A DNA stretch of 64,000 bases. Origin: Steinernema hermaphroditum. Its lineage: Eukaryota; Nematoda; Chromadorea; Rhabditida; Steinernematidae. Positions 53,568-64,000 of the stretch are shown one piece after another. The notes beneath the pieces were generated by a model. It was not told the DNA's origin and did not search any database. It saw only the letters and a list, made by a program, of their open reading frames with translations. The position numbers were made by a program, and so were the translations under genes. The stretch covers positions 9,884,012-9,948,011 of the forward strand of contig CM059623.1 of the NCBI GenBank assembly GCA_030435675.1, in the 5' to 3' direction. How positions within the stretch are numbered: position 1 is the stretch's first letter; the number at the start of each line of letters is the position of its first letter.

Positions 53568-56394
53568 ATGGCCCACTTGGTGGACCCCGCCTCCCCAGTG
53601 GGTGGCACGTGGAAACTGCCCGTCTATGTCACCGATCTGAACGTCCGACGAGATGTATACGTGCGAGGTGACCAGCACATCGGAGGCGTCATGCTCAAGC
53701 TCGTCGAGCAAGTTGATGGTACGTAGAAAGGAACACTTAAAGTGCGAATGCCGACTCCAAGAATAACAAATTTGTTTTCTTCGCAATTACAACGCCAACG
53801 CCATCACACTGAGGCTGACTCATTCGTTTTGTAGATGTGCAACGCGACTGGAGCGACCACGCACTCTGGTGGCCCGAGAAATGCCGTTGGCTGACGCACA
53901 CGCGCAGCACTCTCGACCAGCTCGGAATCACCGCCGCCACTTATGTCGAATTCACGCCGATGCACAAGATGGCGCTGTGAGTTCATTTCCATTTTCTTGA
54001 ACAGAAACAGAGTCAACAGGACTTTTGATTTCCGGAATGCTATTAAGATGTGTCCTAGGGCGTCATGAGTCGTCGTGAAATGAACCGTCCCTGTTTGGGG
54101 CATGCCTTTGAAAAATGGAAAAAGTTGAGATGCTAAGCTTTTAAAACATCTTCTGATTGAAGTGCTGTCCAATAGAGATTCTATGATCATATCTCCAATG
54201 ATGAACACATGCATCTCAGGGTTCAACTGCCGGACCTTCAAGAAATCGAGGTGTTCTTGGACTTCTCTGCCAACGTCGTCCGCGCCGTCCAAGAACTCTG
54301 CCGCGAACTCGGCATCCGCTACAGCGAAGAGCTTCATCTGAAGCGCTACTTCAGTCCTGATGCTCTCCGCCGGGGAATCGGCTCAAACGACTCCGATCAG
54401 CCCATCATACTCGGAAAAGGCGAAGAGTCCGTCGGCCCTGGCACTCTCCGTCGCCAGCAGCCGATTCGAGCTTCCACTGCGGACCTGAGCACTGGTAGAC
54501 GCCACATGTACCCTGGAATGCTCTCTGGCACCGGTGGAATGTTCAACGCTCACGAGTTGGGAACGATGCCCAGAAGTGGAACTCTCCCGAGAGGGTGTTC
54601 CCCTGGACCTGCAGCTGTAAGATCGCCCTTTCATAGACGAGTAATCACGAAATATTCAATTTAGTACTGTGGAACCATCGGTCGGAACCCTCTTGTCCCG
54701 AGTGTTTCCTTCATCGAAGGTCTCGAGAATCAGGAATACGACATGAAGCTCGTTCACTCGCCTCGTGTTGACTCCCGCAGCGACAGACCCGTGTTCCGTC
54801 CTCAGAATTACATCGAGAAGGCGGCTCTGAACCGTGGGTGGCTGGACTCCTCCCGCTCCCTGATGGAGCAGGGCATCTCGGAAGGAGAGCTCGTCCTCCT
54901 TCGGTTCCGCTTCATGACCTTCTTCGACCTCAACAACAAGTACGACCCCGTTCGCATCAATCAGCTCTACGAACAAGCCAAGGGATCTATCCTGCTCGAT
55001 GAGTTTGACCACACTGAGGAGGAGGCAACGCTGTTCGCTGCTCTGCAACTGCAGGCGACGCTCCAGAGGAACTCGCCCGATCGGGACACCCCCGAGAAGG
55101 ATGACGTCGACTTGCTGCTTGATGAGCTGGTAGGTGCTTCCCAAAGGATTGAAAGCTGGGATTGCTTTTTGCTTTACCAGCCATATTGAATCATCTGACT
55201 TGGTCCTTTCAGGAACAAAACCTGGACGCCGCCGCCCAAAGCCGCCGTAGTGACTTGACCCAAGTTCCCGAACTTGGCGAGTACCTCAAGTACCTGAAAC
55301 CGAAAAAACTCGGCCTCAAGAACTACAAGCGGGCCTATTTCACGTTCCGAGACCTCCACCTCAGCTACTACCAGACGAACGACATGAGGTCGTCTCCTCT
55401 TGGTCACTTCAGCCTGAAGGGATGCGAAGTCAGTCCCGACGTGAGCATCAACCAGCAGAAGTACCAGATCAAGCTGCTCGTTCCGTCAGCTGAGGGAATG
55501 TCCGATTTCATTCTCAAGTGTGATACGGTCAGAAACATATCATGCACTTCTTCACTGAACAAAACGTTTAGGAACATCAATACGCCAAGTGGATGGCCGC
55601 TTGCAAGCTTGCTTCTCGAGGAAAATCGATGGCCGATTCGTCCTATCAGTCGGAGGTTGATGCCATCAAGAAGCTGATCCAGATGCAGTCTGGAAGTGAG
55701 TTCCATATACTAAGTCGCCAGTAGCTAAGCCTCTGTTTAGTGCACTCAGCTCAAAACGGCACTTCGAAGAAGAGCAGAGCTCCTTCTGTGCAGCTCCCCG
55801 ACGACTTCAACGTCGAAGAGTTCGTGTCGCAGAGATATATTAGACGCGCGAAGTCAAAGAACTCTGTAAGTGCCTACGTCAAAATGCTTTCCATACATCT
55901 ACTGTTTGCAGCTTCAAAACCGGATCTCCGATGCTCATAGAAACGTCAAGAACCTATCAGCCACGGAAGCCAAACTCCAGTACATCAGAGCCTGGGAAGC
56001 CCTTCCAGAGCACGGAAACCACTACTTCTTGGTGAAGTTCCGCAACGCGCGCAAGCCCGAGCTGATCAGTGTCGCCTGCAATCGCCTCATGCGTCTCAGC
56101 ATGGACAACGGCGAAAGCGTGAAGACGTGGAGGTTCTCGGCCATGAAGAAGTGGCACGTGAACTGGGAGATCCGTCATCTCAAGGTATCTGGTCTTCTCG
56201 TATATGTTTAGCCTATATTCATCCTTTAGATCCAATTCGAAGACGAGGACATCGAGTTCAAGCCCCTCTCAGCCGACTGTAAAGTTGTGCATGAGTTCAT
56301 CGGAGGCTACATCTTCCTCTCTATGCGCAGCAAAGACCAAAACCAATCACTAAACGAAGAGCTCTTCCACAAGTTGACAGGCGGGTGGGCTTAA
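53568..56394 (+). CDS. unc-112: UNC-112 / fermitin (kindlin), integrin adhesion
   Basis: Nine exons: 53568-53718, 53835-53976, 54220-54616, 54665-55129, 55213-55527, 55572-55695, 55741-55865, 55912-56184 and 56230-56394. They total 2157 nt and stay in frame for 718 aa, against about 720 in C. elegans. Start [15 protein letters not shown] follows a TTTCAGGCG acceptor. Recognisable blocks are the F0/F1 start, [12 protein letters not shown], [19 protein letters not shown], the PH domain in F2 (about residues 385-500, LSYYQTND to [11 protein letters not shown]), and the F3 end [19 protein letters not shown] with [10 protein letters not shown]. Kindlins bind beta-integrin tails and, with PAT-4/ILK and PAT-6, build muscle dense bodies and M-lines. 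The gene is tail-to-tail with the TEP gene. Exon 3's first codon is the least certain join. Confidence 0.96.
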
Positions 56395-56750
56395 CCTACA
56401 CGCCCTCTTTAGCCTTTTCTTCAACTGCCGCGTTTTTCGTAATAATTTTGTTGTATAGATGCCGCAATACGTTATTGCTCAGTGCCTTTCCTTTCACGCC
56501 CTCCTTCGCAAGGCCCCACTCCGTCTCTCTCATCCATCTAGTGTGTTTGTTAATTCGTGGAATGACCTGCTCTGAATAAACAATAAGTTATTTGAGCGTC
56601 ACTAAAATGATTTGTGCGAGAATGGTGCAATATAAACTGAATGTAAAGGAATGTTCCAGCCTGAAGGCATAGGTCGCCGTAGTTTGTAAAGAAGACGTAA
56701 TATTCCGAAAACAAGATAATAAATAATTGAAGGCCAGGCAAATATACATT
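56395..56750. other. Convergent 3' gap
   Basis: About 355 bp between the stops of unc-112 and the TEP gene, presumably holding both 3' UTRs. An AATAAA-like motif is near 56575. Confidence 0.5.
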
Positions 56751-59700
56751 TCAAAAATCACAACTTCCCGATTTGACTACTTCGGCAAGGGCAAGATTGC
56801 AGTTCTTTTCGGCCTTTTCGAAACGATCCGCGTTGGTTAGAGCGTAGTGTCTCCTTCAAGGTGAGAATTGCATACATGTGAAGTGAAGGCGCCTACCGCT
56901 GCTGCGAGTCGACGACAGAACCGAGTTTATGTCCGATGAAGACGAATGTCTCTCCCTTTTTGAAGTATCTCTCGATGTCCTCTTCGAAGCAGTCGTAGTT
57001 GCATCGCCGAAGCCACAGCTTCATCACTTCGCCTGGAACGATGAGTTATGCATGCCCTCGATATCTATGGGTGACTTGAAGTGAGGGAGGACACAGTGAG
57101 TTGGATGAAGTTCCCGGTGGAGTTCAAAGCAAGGGGGTCTGCAGTTATGCGGACGACACAGGCTAAAGGAGACATGTGTAATGATTGCTGTAGAGATTTG
57201 AACCTATGGTCTCCTTTTTAGACAACGTCTTCTTCAGGAACGAGGATGTCAGCTTGTCGCACTGGGCGCACTTCACTCTGCAGCTGGCTTCAGCACAGGC
57301 ACACACGCCACCATCGAAGCAGATTTTGTCGACGACGCTTGAGTCAGAGACGACGGACCGCTTCTTTCGCACTTGGGCCAACTCTGCGTCGGGATGTATC
57401 AGGAAGAATTGACCAACAACTTCTGAGTCTTCGACGATCAATGACCTATTTGATGGAACTCTTACCACTCATCGGAGTCCTAGCCGCTACCGTAACTGGC
57501 GCGAGACTGCTCGGCTCGAACACTTCTCCTTTGCTTTGAATTGAGTAACACACCCGTTTCCCGGCTCCCATCTGCAAATCTTTGAAAAATCTCTAAATTT
57601 TGACATTACGTTCGAAAGAATGAAGTGAATTCCGTAGGATGTCGTTTCCAGCTTTCCCACGAGATTACTGTCACCCGATTCCTGAAACGCACTTAATGAA
57701 AAAGCTATGTTTACGAGAAATCGTCACCGTTTCTATCTTAAAGGTATCGTTTTCAGCTTCAAATCCGCTGTAAAAGGCGTGGTCGATTTGGAGGAAAAGC
57801 GAAGAATTTTGTGTCACTCTAAATTTCGGGGAAAAATCGAGCAATTCCCTATATTTCTTACTGTAAGCATACATCTTGTATCAGAGATACTTCGTCGATT
57901 TTCTGCTGTTTTGAGGTGATAATAACAGGATAGTTCTCTCCTTCCCCATGGCGCTTCACGTACTGACGCTTCGAAATCACCAATTTAACACTGAGGTCGA
58001 TCTTTGCTTCCTTCGGTGCGACGACGGTGATGTTGGATGCGCTTGCGTCGATCTGAATCAAGCTCTCTATTGGACTGTATTCCATGACATATCACTAATT
58101 GCGCACGACTTTTGGTGATGTTACCTGAAGCGCGCTTTCCGGTGGTATGATCTTTGTTTCCAAAAATTGACTCTCTACGGAGAACTATCATTTTCAAGGG
58201 AGATTTAAAACGAAGAAGATATTGCAAAAGACGTACCGGAACAAGAAGGGGGTGGTCTTCCAATATGAGTTTTGTCTTGACAGCTTTCTCGCTCAGAATG
58301 TACCTAACTTCGAGGATCTCCTTAGCGTTGTTCTTATTTTGACCATGTTTTTTGCGATACTCATAGACCGCTTTCGATGCGAAGTAAGTGTCCAGAACAG
58401 AAACATAGCCTCCTTCACTTCCTTGCTGCTCATAAAGCCAATCGACGAGGTCTTCCAGGTGGGCAGGCTCATCAGGCCCCAGAAGTGCGAGGACGCCCAA
58501 GGAGTTCAGAAGAGTGTCGCGTCGCTGAATAGTGTGGGAGATGCAGAACATGAGAAAGGACGAACATACTTTAATGCTATCAGAATCTGAATTGTTGAGC
58601 GTTTCTTTTTCCCGCTGCCCTATGGTCCAAAACGGTACGGTACCTTCTGCAAAGAGTCTTGCTTCTTTCAACTACAATCCGCTCACCACTGATGGTTACT
58701 CTTAGCGCCTCTGACATTTCCTCCTTCAATGCATCGGCACCCATGTAGGCGATGCCGGCCATCATCATGCGATCGTCAGTTCTGGCGATGGCTGCGATTT
58801 TAGAGATCAAAAGGTTATACATTTTTGCATTCCAATCCTTCCAACTTGAGGTGTCGTGCTCCACGTTGTAGTGACAGTCTTCCGCCACCTGCCTTATGAG
58901 GAGCAAAATCATAGTGTCTCTCGCGTTAGTGCTTTGCTAAGAACAGGATGAATTTGATGAGCACTTAAAAAGCGTACCGATTCTTGATTCGCTAATGTTT
59001 GAACAGCCGATAGGAGAAAGTTAATCGATCCTTGAGAGTCTTCAGCGTTCACCGTTTCGTGGCGTTGGCAAAGCAGCAACGTGGCAATGGCTGTTAGACT
59101 AATTGGGTGAGCATTAATTACAGAGAAAGCGCTTAAAAAACTGTTCTCGGCAGTTATCATCACGAAAACATACTTCAGTCAGTGCGTATATTGAATGTGC
59201 AGCCCGCTTTGGAGCCAGGTTATTCTTTTCGTTTCTTTTCATTTTGAAGTCGCATTGTTTTGAAACAAAACAGTCTCATTTTATGGTCTCTTTTCGTAAT
59301 TTCCCCATTAACCTTCTTCAGATTTTGTCTTTTCTGAATTTCATTTCACACAGACGAGCAGGATACGGTTGGGCACAGCGAACGAAGCATAGCGAACCTA
59401 TCTTCCGTGGGGGCAGCCGTGAGAACAAGACGTCAAGAGTCACACCGTAGTCGTCGGCCTTCTTCTGGTTTCGGCACAAGACACAGCATCAGAGTAGAAC
59501 GCCGACGGCTACGGAGTGATAATGTGGCTCTTACGCATATGGCGTCTCGCAGGGTGTGCATTTCAGTTTTTATTTCCGGGCACTCTTCGCCCATCCTATT
59601 GTTGTCCCTCAGAGTGAAAAGAAGAAGTCTATTAAGCACAGGATGAGGTTAACCATCACTTTGCAATCATTTGGTCTTAACAAAACAGTTTTATGACATA

Positions 59701-62700
59701 CCATGTGCCTGTGATAGCATTTTCATGAGCACTTCCTTCTTATTCCACGCTAATTGCACATAGCACACACTAATACGTTCCACGTTCAAACAGCGCTTAC
59801 CTTAGCGACATATCCTTGTCTTTTGTTGGCGCCTTCAGTGTTGCAAACCCGCAATACGAACTAATACTGACACAGTTTGAGAAAGTGAGCATTTCGGAAA
59901 ATACTAGACAGAATAATTGCTGCACTACTAGTCTTTTTCTGACTTACAGTCCTTCACTTCGTTCTCCAGAACTTCATCCAGTCCAAGATTCAGTGGATTG
60001 TTACCTGAATCTCTGTTAAGAGATTTCAACATGAAGAGTTTAACACTGAGTTCCATCAGGACGTCGCCTAGAAACAGCTTTTTCTTCGAGCTCAGTGGAA
60101 ACTTTTCCGATGATGTTGTAGGGGACCCTAAACAGTTGCTGATCTGCTTTGCCACGGAGAACCCCACTTGAAATGCATAGCGATAAGTCGATGATCTCTG
60201 CATCTCCCGTGGACAGATTTACATCAGTAACTGTAGAATTGCTCAACTGCTGCAAAGAGCACTCTGGAAAGGTGAAATGAATAGAGAACAACCAGAGAGG
60301 ATACCTATAGCCTCTGGGAGGGCTCTCTTTAAGCGTTTCTCAGCGGGTTTCTGTGAGCTGATGAGGAAGTTCTTGTGGAAGAGTTCGGAATCCAAAGGCC
60401 TCTAAAGAGTATTACAGAACAAAAAGTAGGAAGAGTCACCTTAACGACTATGGTAAGCTTGACTTGATCAAGAATTTCGCCCTCTTCACACTGATAGACC
60501 ATGACGTTGCTCTGTCGCCTCAATGTGAAGAGAAGTTCTGCTTCGCCAGCCGATCCGAAGTAGATGGGGATCTTCTTGAGAGCGCTTAGTGAGTCCTTCT
60601 CTAGATGAACACGGTTGTAAAGCTCCTCTCCAAGATCACCGTTCGGTCCTTGATCGACGCATGCTCGGTAGTCGGCGCCTTTGATGCACACCGAGAGATC
60701 GACCTGAGAGGAATCTACAAGACGAAAGGGGACATTACTTACAAAGTCCTCCTTAAGCGCCCCATCCTTAGTCACAATGATTTCAGCAGCTACTGTTTCG
60801 TTGGCGTATACACGTTTAGGGAGATTGACGGTCATGAAGAACTCCTGTTTACTGATCACATACGTCGGAGTTATGCCACACACGTCGAAGTGACCATTTC
60901 CCCAGAAGTACGCAGCGATCGACCAGTTGGCTATCGAATCGGGAGAATGAAGAGTGAGCTGCCCGTGACCGGAAGAACTGAGCAAGGGCTGAGTAGCACA
61001 CTTATCTGGCAACCTACTCCAACGGAATGTCCTCGAAGAACCAAACTTCTGGGAAGCGTTGTCTTATAACTTTCGCAGCTTCCCATTCTGCCGGTGACAC
61101 TGCCCCGGGTGCTGCGCATTTGTCCCATTCACAGGGAGGCAAATTACAAGAGGAGCAGAGAAAATACTGACAGTAGTGGGAGAGATCCGAATCGAACCTT
61201 TTACCACATGGTGGGCATAAACCCAATTGGTGGCGTCTGTAATGTCGACCAGCCTCGCGACAGGCGCTTTCTAAGAAGAGGCCGAAGTGTCACTGCGTCG
61301 GTTCTTGTATTCACTTACGCACTACATCCTCAAATTCGTACGGATCTGTGAAGTGTTTCAGTAAGACCTGACCTTCGGTGTCCTTTCCAAAAAGACTCAA
61401 TGACCACAAGAAAGCGGGCGGTTTTGAAACCCGTCTCTAGAACTGCAACGTGTTGCATTGAAATTTTTATATTACTCACCTTCATCAGGTCGAACATCCT
61501 AGCATCCAACACGTGGAGCAGTGCCAATCCACCCTTTTCGCCCGTAACATCAATCCGTATGTCCTCCGAAGGGCGAATCTGCTTCTTGTTGACGTTTATC
61601 TTGTACTAAACTCGAACTCAATTGAGCGCATGAGCGATCACTAACGGGACATATGTTCTCCACAAAGAAGACGAACATATCCGTTATTGTGTCTGGCTTC
61701 TTGAAATAGTAGACGTAGAGGACACACTGTGGAATCATACGCCGAGACACTTCGAACTGGACTTTTCGATCCGTTACATCTCCAAATAGCACTATGGTTG
61801 ATGTATTGCAAATCACCTTAACCACGAGCTTAGGAAAAGGGGGTTTCACCATAAACCGCACCATGAAACTTGAAGCTCTTTCGGCGACAGTGACCACGAA
61901 GGTCTCGCCGACGTAGTATTCCACTTTGCCAGTTTTCCCATAATCGATTAGGTCGAAATCAGTCACCCGACTTTGCCACAAATTGGGAATAAGAACAGAG
62001 AGTTTGTTGGATGCTGTAGATGTGGTCACCTGTCGCACTGCCTATACTATGTCTACCGTAATCATCTCGTATTCAAGGCTTACTGTAACTTCGAGACAGT
62101 AGCATGATCTGAAATCGTTCCATTTGCCCACAACTTCCACGACTTCTCCAATCGTTGTATTGTATAGCGCACGATCCAGAGTTTCATCGGACTCCACCGA
62201 GAGACATGTAACGCTGATAGACACGTTGTCCTTTGAGTTGTACAGATCCTTGTTATCCGACCTCACATAAAGAAGAATCGATTTTGTCTTGGATGAGATC
62301 GCTGGTTTAAGTGGGACCAGCTCGAAGCCAGCGGTCTCGAAGTCGACTTTGAAAACCTCCGCAGAAATCAGAGATGTTGAACTGTCTCGGACAGTGGCGA
62401 ATATCCTCACATAAGCGAGATATTTGGAGGTGAGACACGCACCCAGGTTGAGATTGGCCGATAGAAATCCGTTTTTTATCTAAAGATTATGTTTGGAACA
62501 CGGAGTAGTTGATCCTAATCTAAAGAACCCTACGTGCGTGAGAACCACGACGTTTGAACACTTCAAAGGCTCTGGGCACATAGGGCTAACTTACAGATAA
62601 TGTGTTTAGAGGAAGAATATTCTCCTCGTCGTTTCGTTGACATTCGAATCTGACTGTGCCGTTCACTTTTGCTCCGTGCGGAAACCGCGCTACTACAGTA

Positions 62701-63620
62701 ACCAACGGGTGTTCCATTACTGTTGGAAACGAAACGTCGAGCAGAACATGCATCTGGGGAGGTTCTAAAACCAGCACTTGAGAGGAATAAGATCTCACGA
62801 TACCGTAATCGCGAACTTCAAAGACCGTTTTAAACACAAGCATCTCGTTGATCACTCTGTCAACAACTGCCGAATGTTCTCCGCTGAGATGTGGCTTCGC
62901 GTATATCGTCCACTCGCCGTGCTGGAGAACGTGAGGGAGCTCAAACTTGAGGTTGATGAAGCTATTCTTCGCAGACGCCATCCTAGTAAGCAGTTCGAAA
63001 TTGTAAGGATTCTAACAATAAAACACTGCTTGATACTTGTATTCCACTCACTTTAAGATGATACGATATCTCCTCTTGATAGATATTGCCGTCTATGGTG
63101 ATGGGCAGAGCTTTCAAACGAACGGTTTCACCGGCCCTATAGAACAGCTTATCCGTCCGAAGATGAATCGTTTTCAGATTGGGAATTCCTATTCGGTGGA
63201 CACCTACATCCCAAAAATCGTTTATGCGGACATCGAAGCTGAGACCGGGCGTTTCGCTTTCGCTACTTAGAGGCACAGAAAAGTTCACAATTTTCCCTAA
63301 AATGCACAAAAAGTTATGGAATGTGTGGTTGTTGAAACCTAAGGTGACGTTTGCAATACGTCCGTCAATAATTGGAAATTCTGATGCATCACTGGCGACC
63401 TTGAAATGCAGCTTCGGTGGAACCTTTTCATTCATGTCATCTAAGCAGATTAACCAAATATCGTTCTTCGAACCCCATCGAAGAAAATTGGGAGCGACAA
63501 TCGCTGCCGGACTATATGTACAAAGACTTTAGTAAGATCGTGTTTAGTTTAATCTTACAATGGATAAGCAGAATGGATATGCAGAAAGAGCACAAACCAT
63601 TGGGTCAGCTGGAACAGCAT
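56751..63620 (-). CDS. Thioester-protein-like (TEP/A2M family), thioester lost
   Basis: A large multi-exon gene. Firm early exons are 63620-63559 (signal peptide MLFQLTQWFVLFLHIHSA), 63526-63052, 63011-62595, 62479-62057, 62029-61646 and 61605-61480. The order is A2M-like: MG1 (AAIVAPNFLRWGSKNDIW), MG2 (LRTDKLFYRAGETVRLKAL), a Cys-rich bait/anaphylatoxin-like part (LGLCPPCGKRFDSDLSHYC), then FPEVWFFEDIPL and SIANWSIAAYFW. After FLGDVLMELSVKLFM, where GCGEQ is expected, the protein reads LNRDSGNNPLN, so no thioester Cys or Gln is present. The helical domain follows (60.0-57.9 kb), then a netrin-like C-terminal domain (CAQCDKL, EVMKLWLRR) and a stop at 56751. Secreted innate-immune/protease-binding family. 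An R-repeat fragment lies in the intron at 59.4 kb. Not every central exon is resolved. Confidence 0.85.
59405..59580 (+). repeat. R-family fragment inside a TEP intron
   Basis: AGAGTCACACCGTAGTCG...TTCTTCTGGTTTCGG matches the outer part of R copy 3 in the same + orientation. The adjoining GCATATGGCGTCTCGCAGGG matches the outer block of copy 4 in the opposite sense, so this is a rearranged fragment. Confidence 0.5.
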
Positions 63621-63758
63621 GCGGCGGTGAGTAGAGAAGAAGCGTTACAGCATAACAGAACAAGAACATTTATTGGCTTACTTGTTTTGTTTTGTGTTTT
63701 CGTCTACCCTGATAATATCGCGATTTGTTGTAAAGTGGAGACTATCAGTGGTTGCCAT

Positions 63759-63950
63759 CTATGGAACACAGCAACATGTGCTGCTTCGAAGACTGCAGAA
63801 AAAATATTGGGTTGGAGCATTGAAAATGGGACACGTTTGTAATGACTGTTTATTGCTCATACTTTTCACCATTCGCTTTCTACAACTTCGGTCCAATTTC
63901 TGTGCAGCATCCGCGAAGCTGTTGGATCGCCGAAGCCACAGTTTCACCAC
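63759..63950 (-). pseudogene. Remnant or 3' end of a second TEP-like gene
   Basis: GDVVKLWLRRSNS corresponds to GEVMKLWLRRCNYDC in the netrin-like domain of the TEP gene just downstream. It is preceded on minus by a matching GCAGGCGACG context. After this the sequence becomes unrelated (KRMVKSMSNKQ) and stops. It may be the last exon of a tandem TEP copy lying beyond the right edge, or a decayed fragment. Confidence 0.45.
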
Positions 63951-64000
63951 GTCGCCTGCAAAGCCGAGTTAAAAAAAGAGTGTAGGCAGCAAAAAGACCA

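Noticed and set aside
53804..54337. 177-codon frame on minus
   Set aside because: Lies across unc-112 exons and an intron on the opposite strand; no motif.
59700..59860. Apparent stop in TEP exon after DMSL
   Set aside because: Using the acceptor GAACGTATTAG rather than CAATTAG gives an open exon leading into WNKKEVLMKM.
60040..60291. Apparent frameshift at a run of five A in the TEP gene (60.08 kb)
   Set aside because: A 40-nt intron (GTGGGG...TTTAG) joins the flanking exons in frame. Kept only as an exon-choice question, not as a pseudogene sign.
61012..61080. Apparent frameshift in the TEP gene after FEDIPLE-stop
   Set aside because: A 40-nt intron (GTAGGT...CTCAG) restores the frame into SSGHGQLTLH, so no mutation is needed.
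1..64000. CRISPR arrays, operons, ribosome-binding sites
   Set aside because: The window is spliced eukaryotic DNA; no regularly spaced repeat array or bacterial gene organisation is present.

Overview
The window is nuclear DNA of a nematode. Protein-coding genes have many very short introns (about 27-60 nt, GT...TTTCAG-like ends). Several small genes have a splice acceptor directly before the ATG, as expected for spliced-leader trans-splicing. The recognisable families are nematode ones: UNC-112/kindlin, a patched-related (PTR) protein, a thioester-protein (TEP/A2M) relative and many fatty-acid- and retinol-binding (FAR) proteins. A large FAR expansion is known in Steinernema (for example S. 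carpocapsae), so a Steinernema-like entomopathogenic nematode is my best guess. The genus is inference; the phylum is secure.

Layout. 0.8-2.6 kb: 5' part of a PTR gene (minus), running off the left edge. 3.1-8.3 kb: a small 4-Cys secreted peptide, two divergent FAR-like genes whose 3' ends overlap, and a basic/Cys-rich small protein. 9-22 kb is a repeat-rich accessory block. It holds a large inverted duplication (arms about 10985-13250 and 17870-21805), each arm carrying two small genes: A, a 91-aa intracellular-type protein, and B, a 93-aa secreted peptide. One arm is interrupted by a 730-bp solo-LTR-like element and the other by a complete gag-only BEL/Pao-type LTR element. A third copy of B at 9.1-10.1 kb is split by a foldback element. 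A myristoylation-signal, His-rich small protein and a coiled-coil small protein lie between the arms. 23-26.9 kb: mostly gene-poor, with a secreted CxxC/CC peptide gene.

26.9-51.3 kb: ten typical FAR genes plus one divergent member, in both orientations. They share one gene plan: a signal peptide, then usually LP(I/V)P, then a phase-1 junction after (E/Q)LYG/D, then an exon of mostly exactly 227 nt. Embedded here are an inverted pair of tyrosine-rich secreted protein genes (30.7 and 35.0 kb), a second 4-Cys secreted peptide, several small genes, and a striking three-exon gene (46128-43490, minus). That gene joins, in frame, a retroviral-type envelope glycoprotein with a retropepsin domain, without gag or reverse transcriptase nearby.

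51.3-64 kb: a long upstream region with a GC-rich block, the complete unc-112 (fermitin/kindlin) gene on plus, then a tail-to-tail TEP/alpha-2-macroglobulin-like gene on minus (63620-56751). The TEP protein ends in a netrin-like domain and seems to lack the thioester motif. A remnant of a tandem TEP copy touches the right edge.

How they fit together: apart from the conserved genes (PTR, UNC-112, TEP), the content is dominated by small secreted, rapidly duplicating proteins (FAR, Tyr-rich, 4-Cys and B peptides). This is consistent with lipid scavenging, surface or host-interface functions, and the duplications appear driven by inverted duplication and repeat activity. Exon boundaries are my reading of splice signals, checked by reading-frame arithmetic, not by transcripts.
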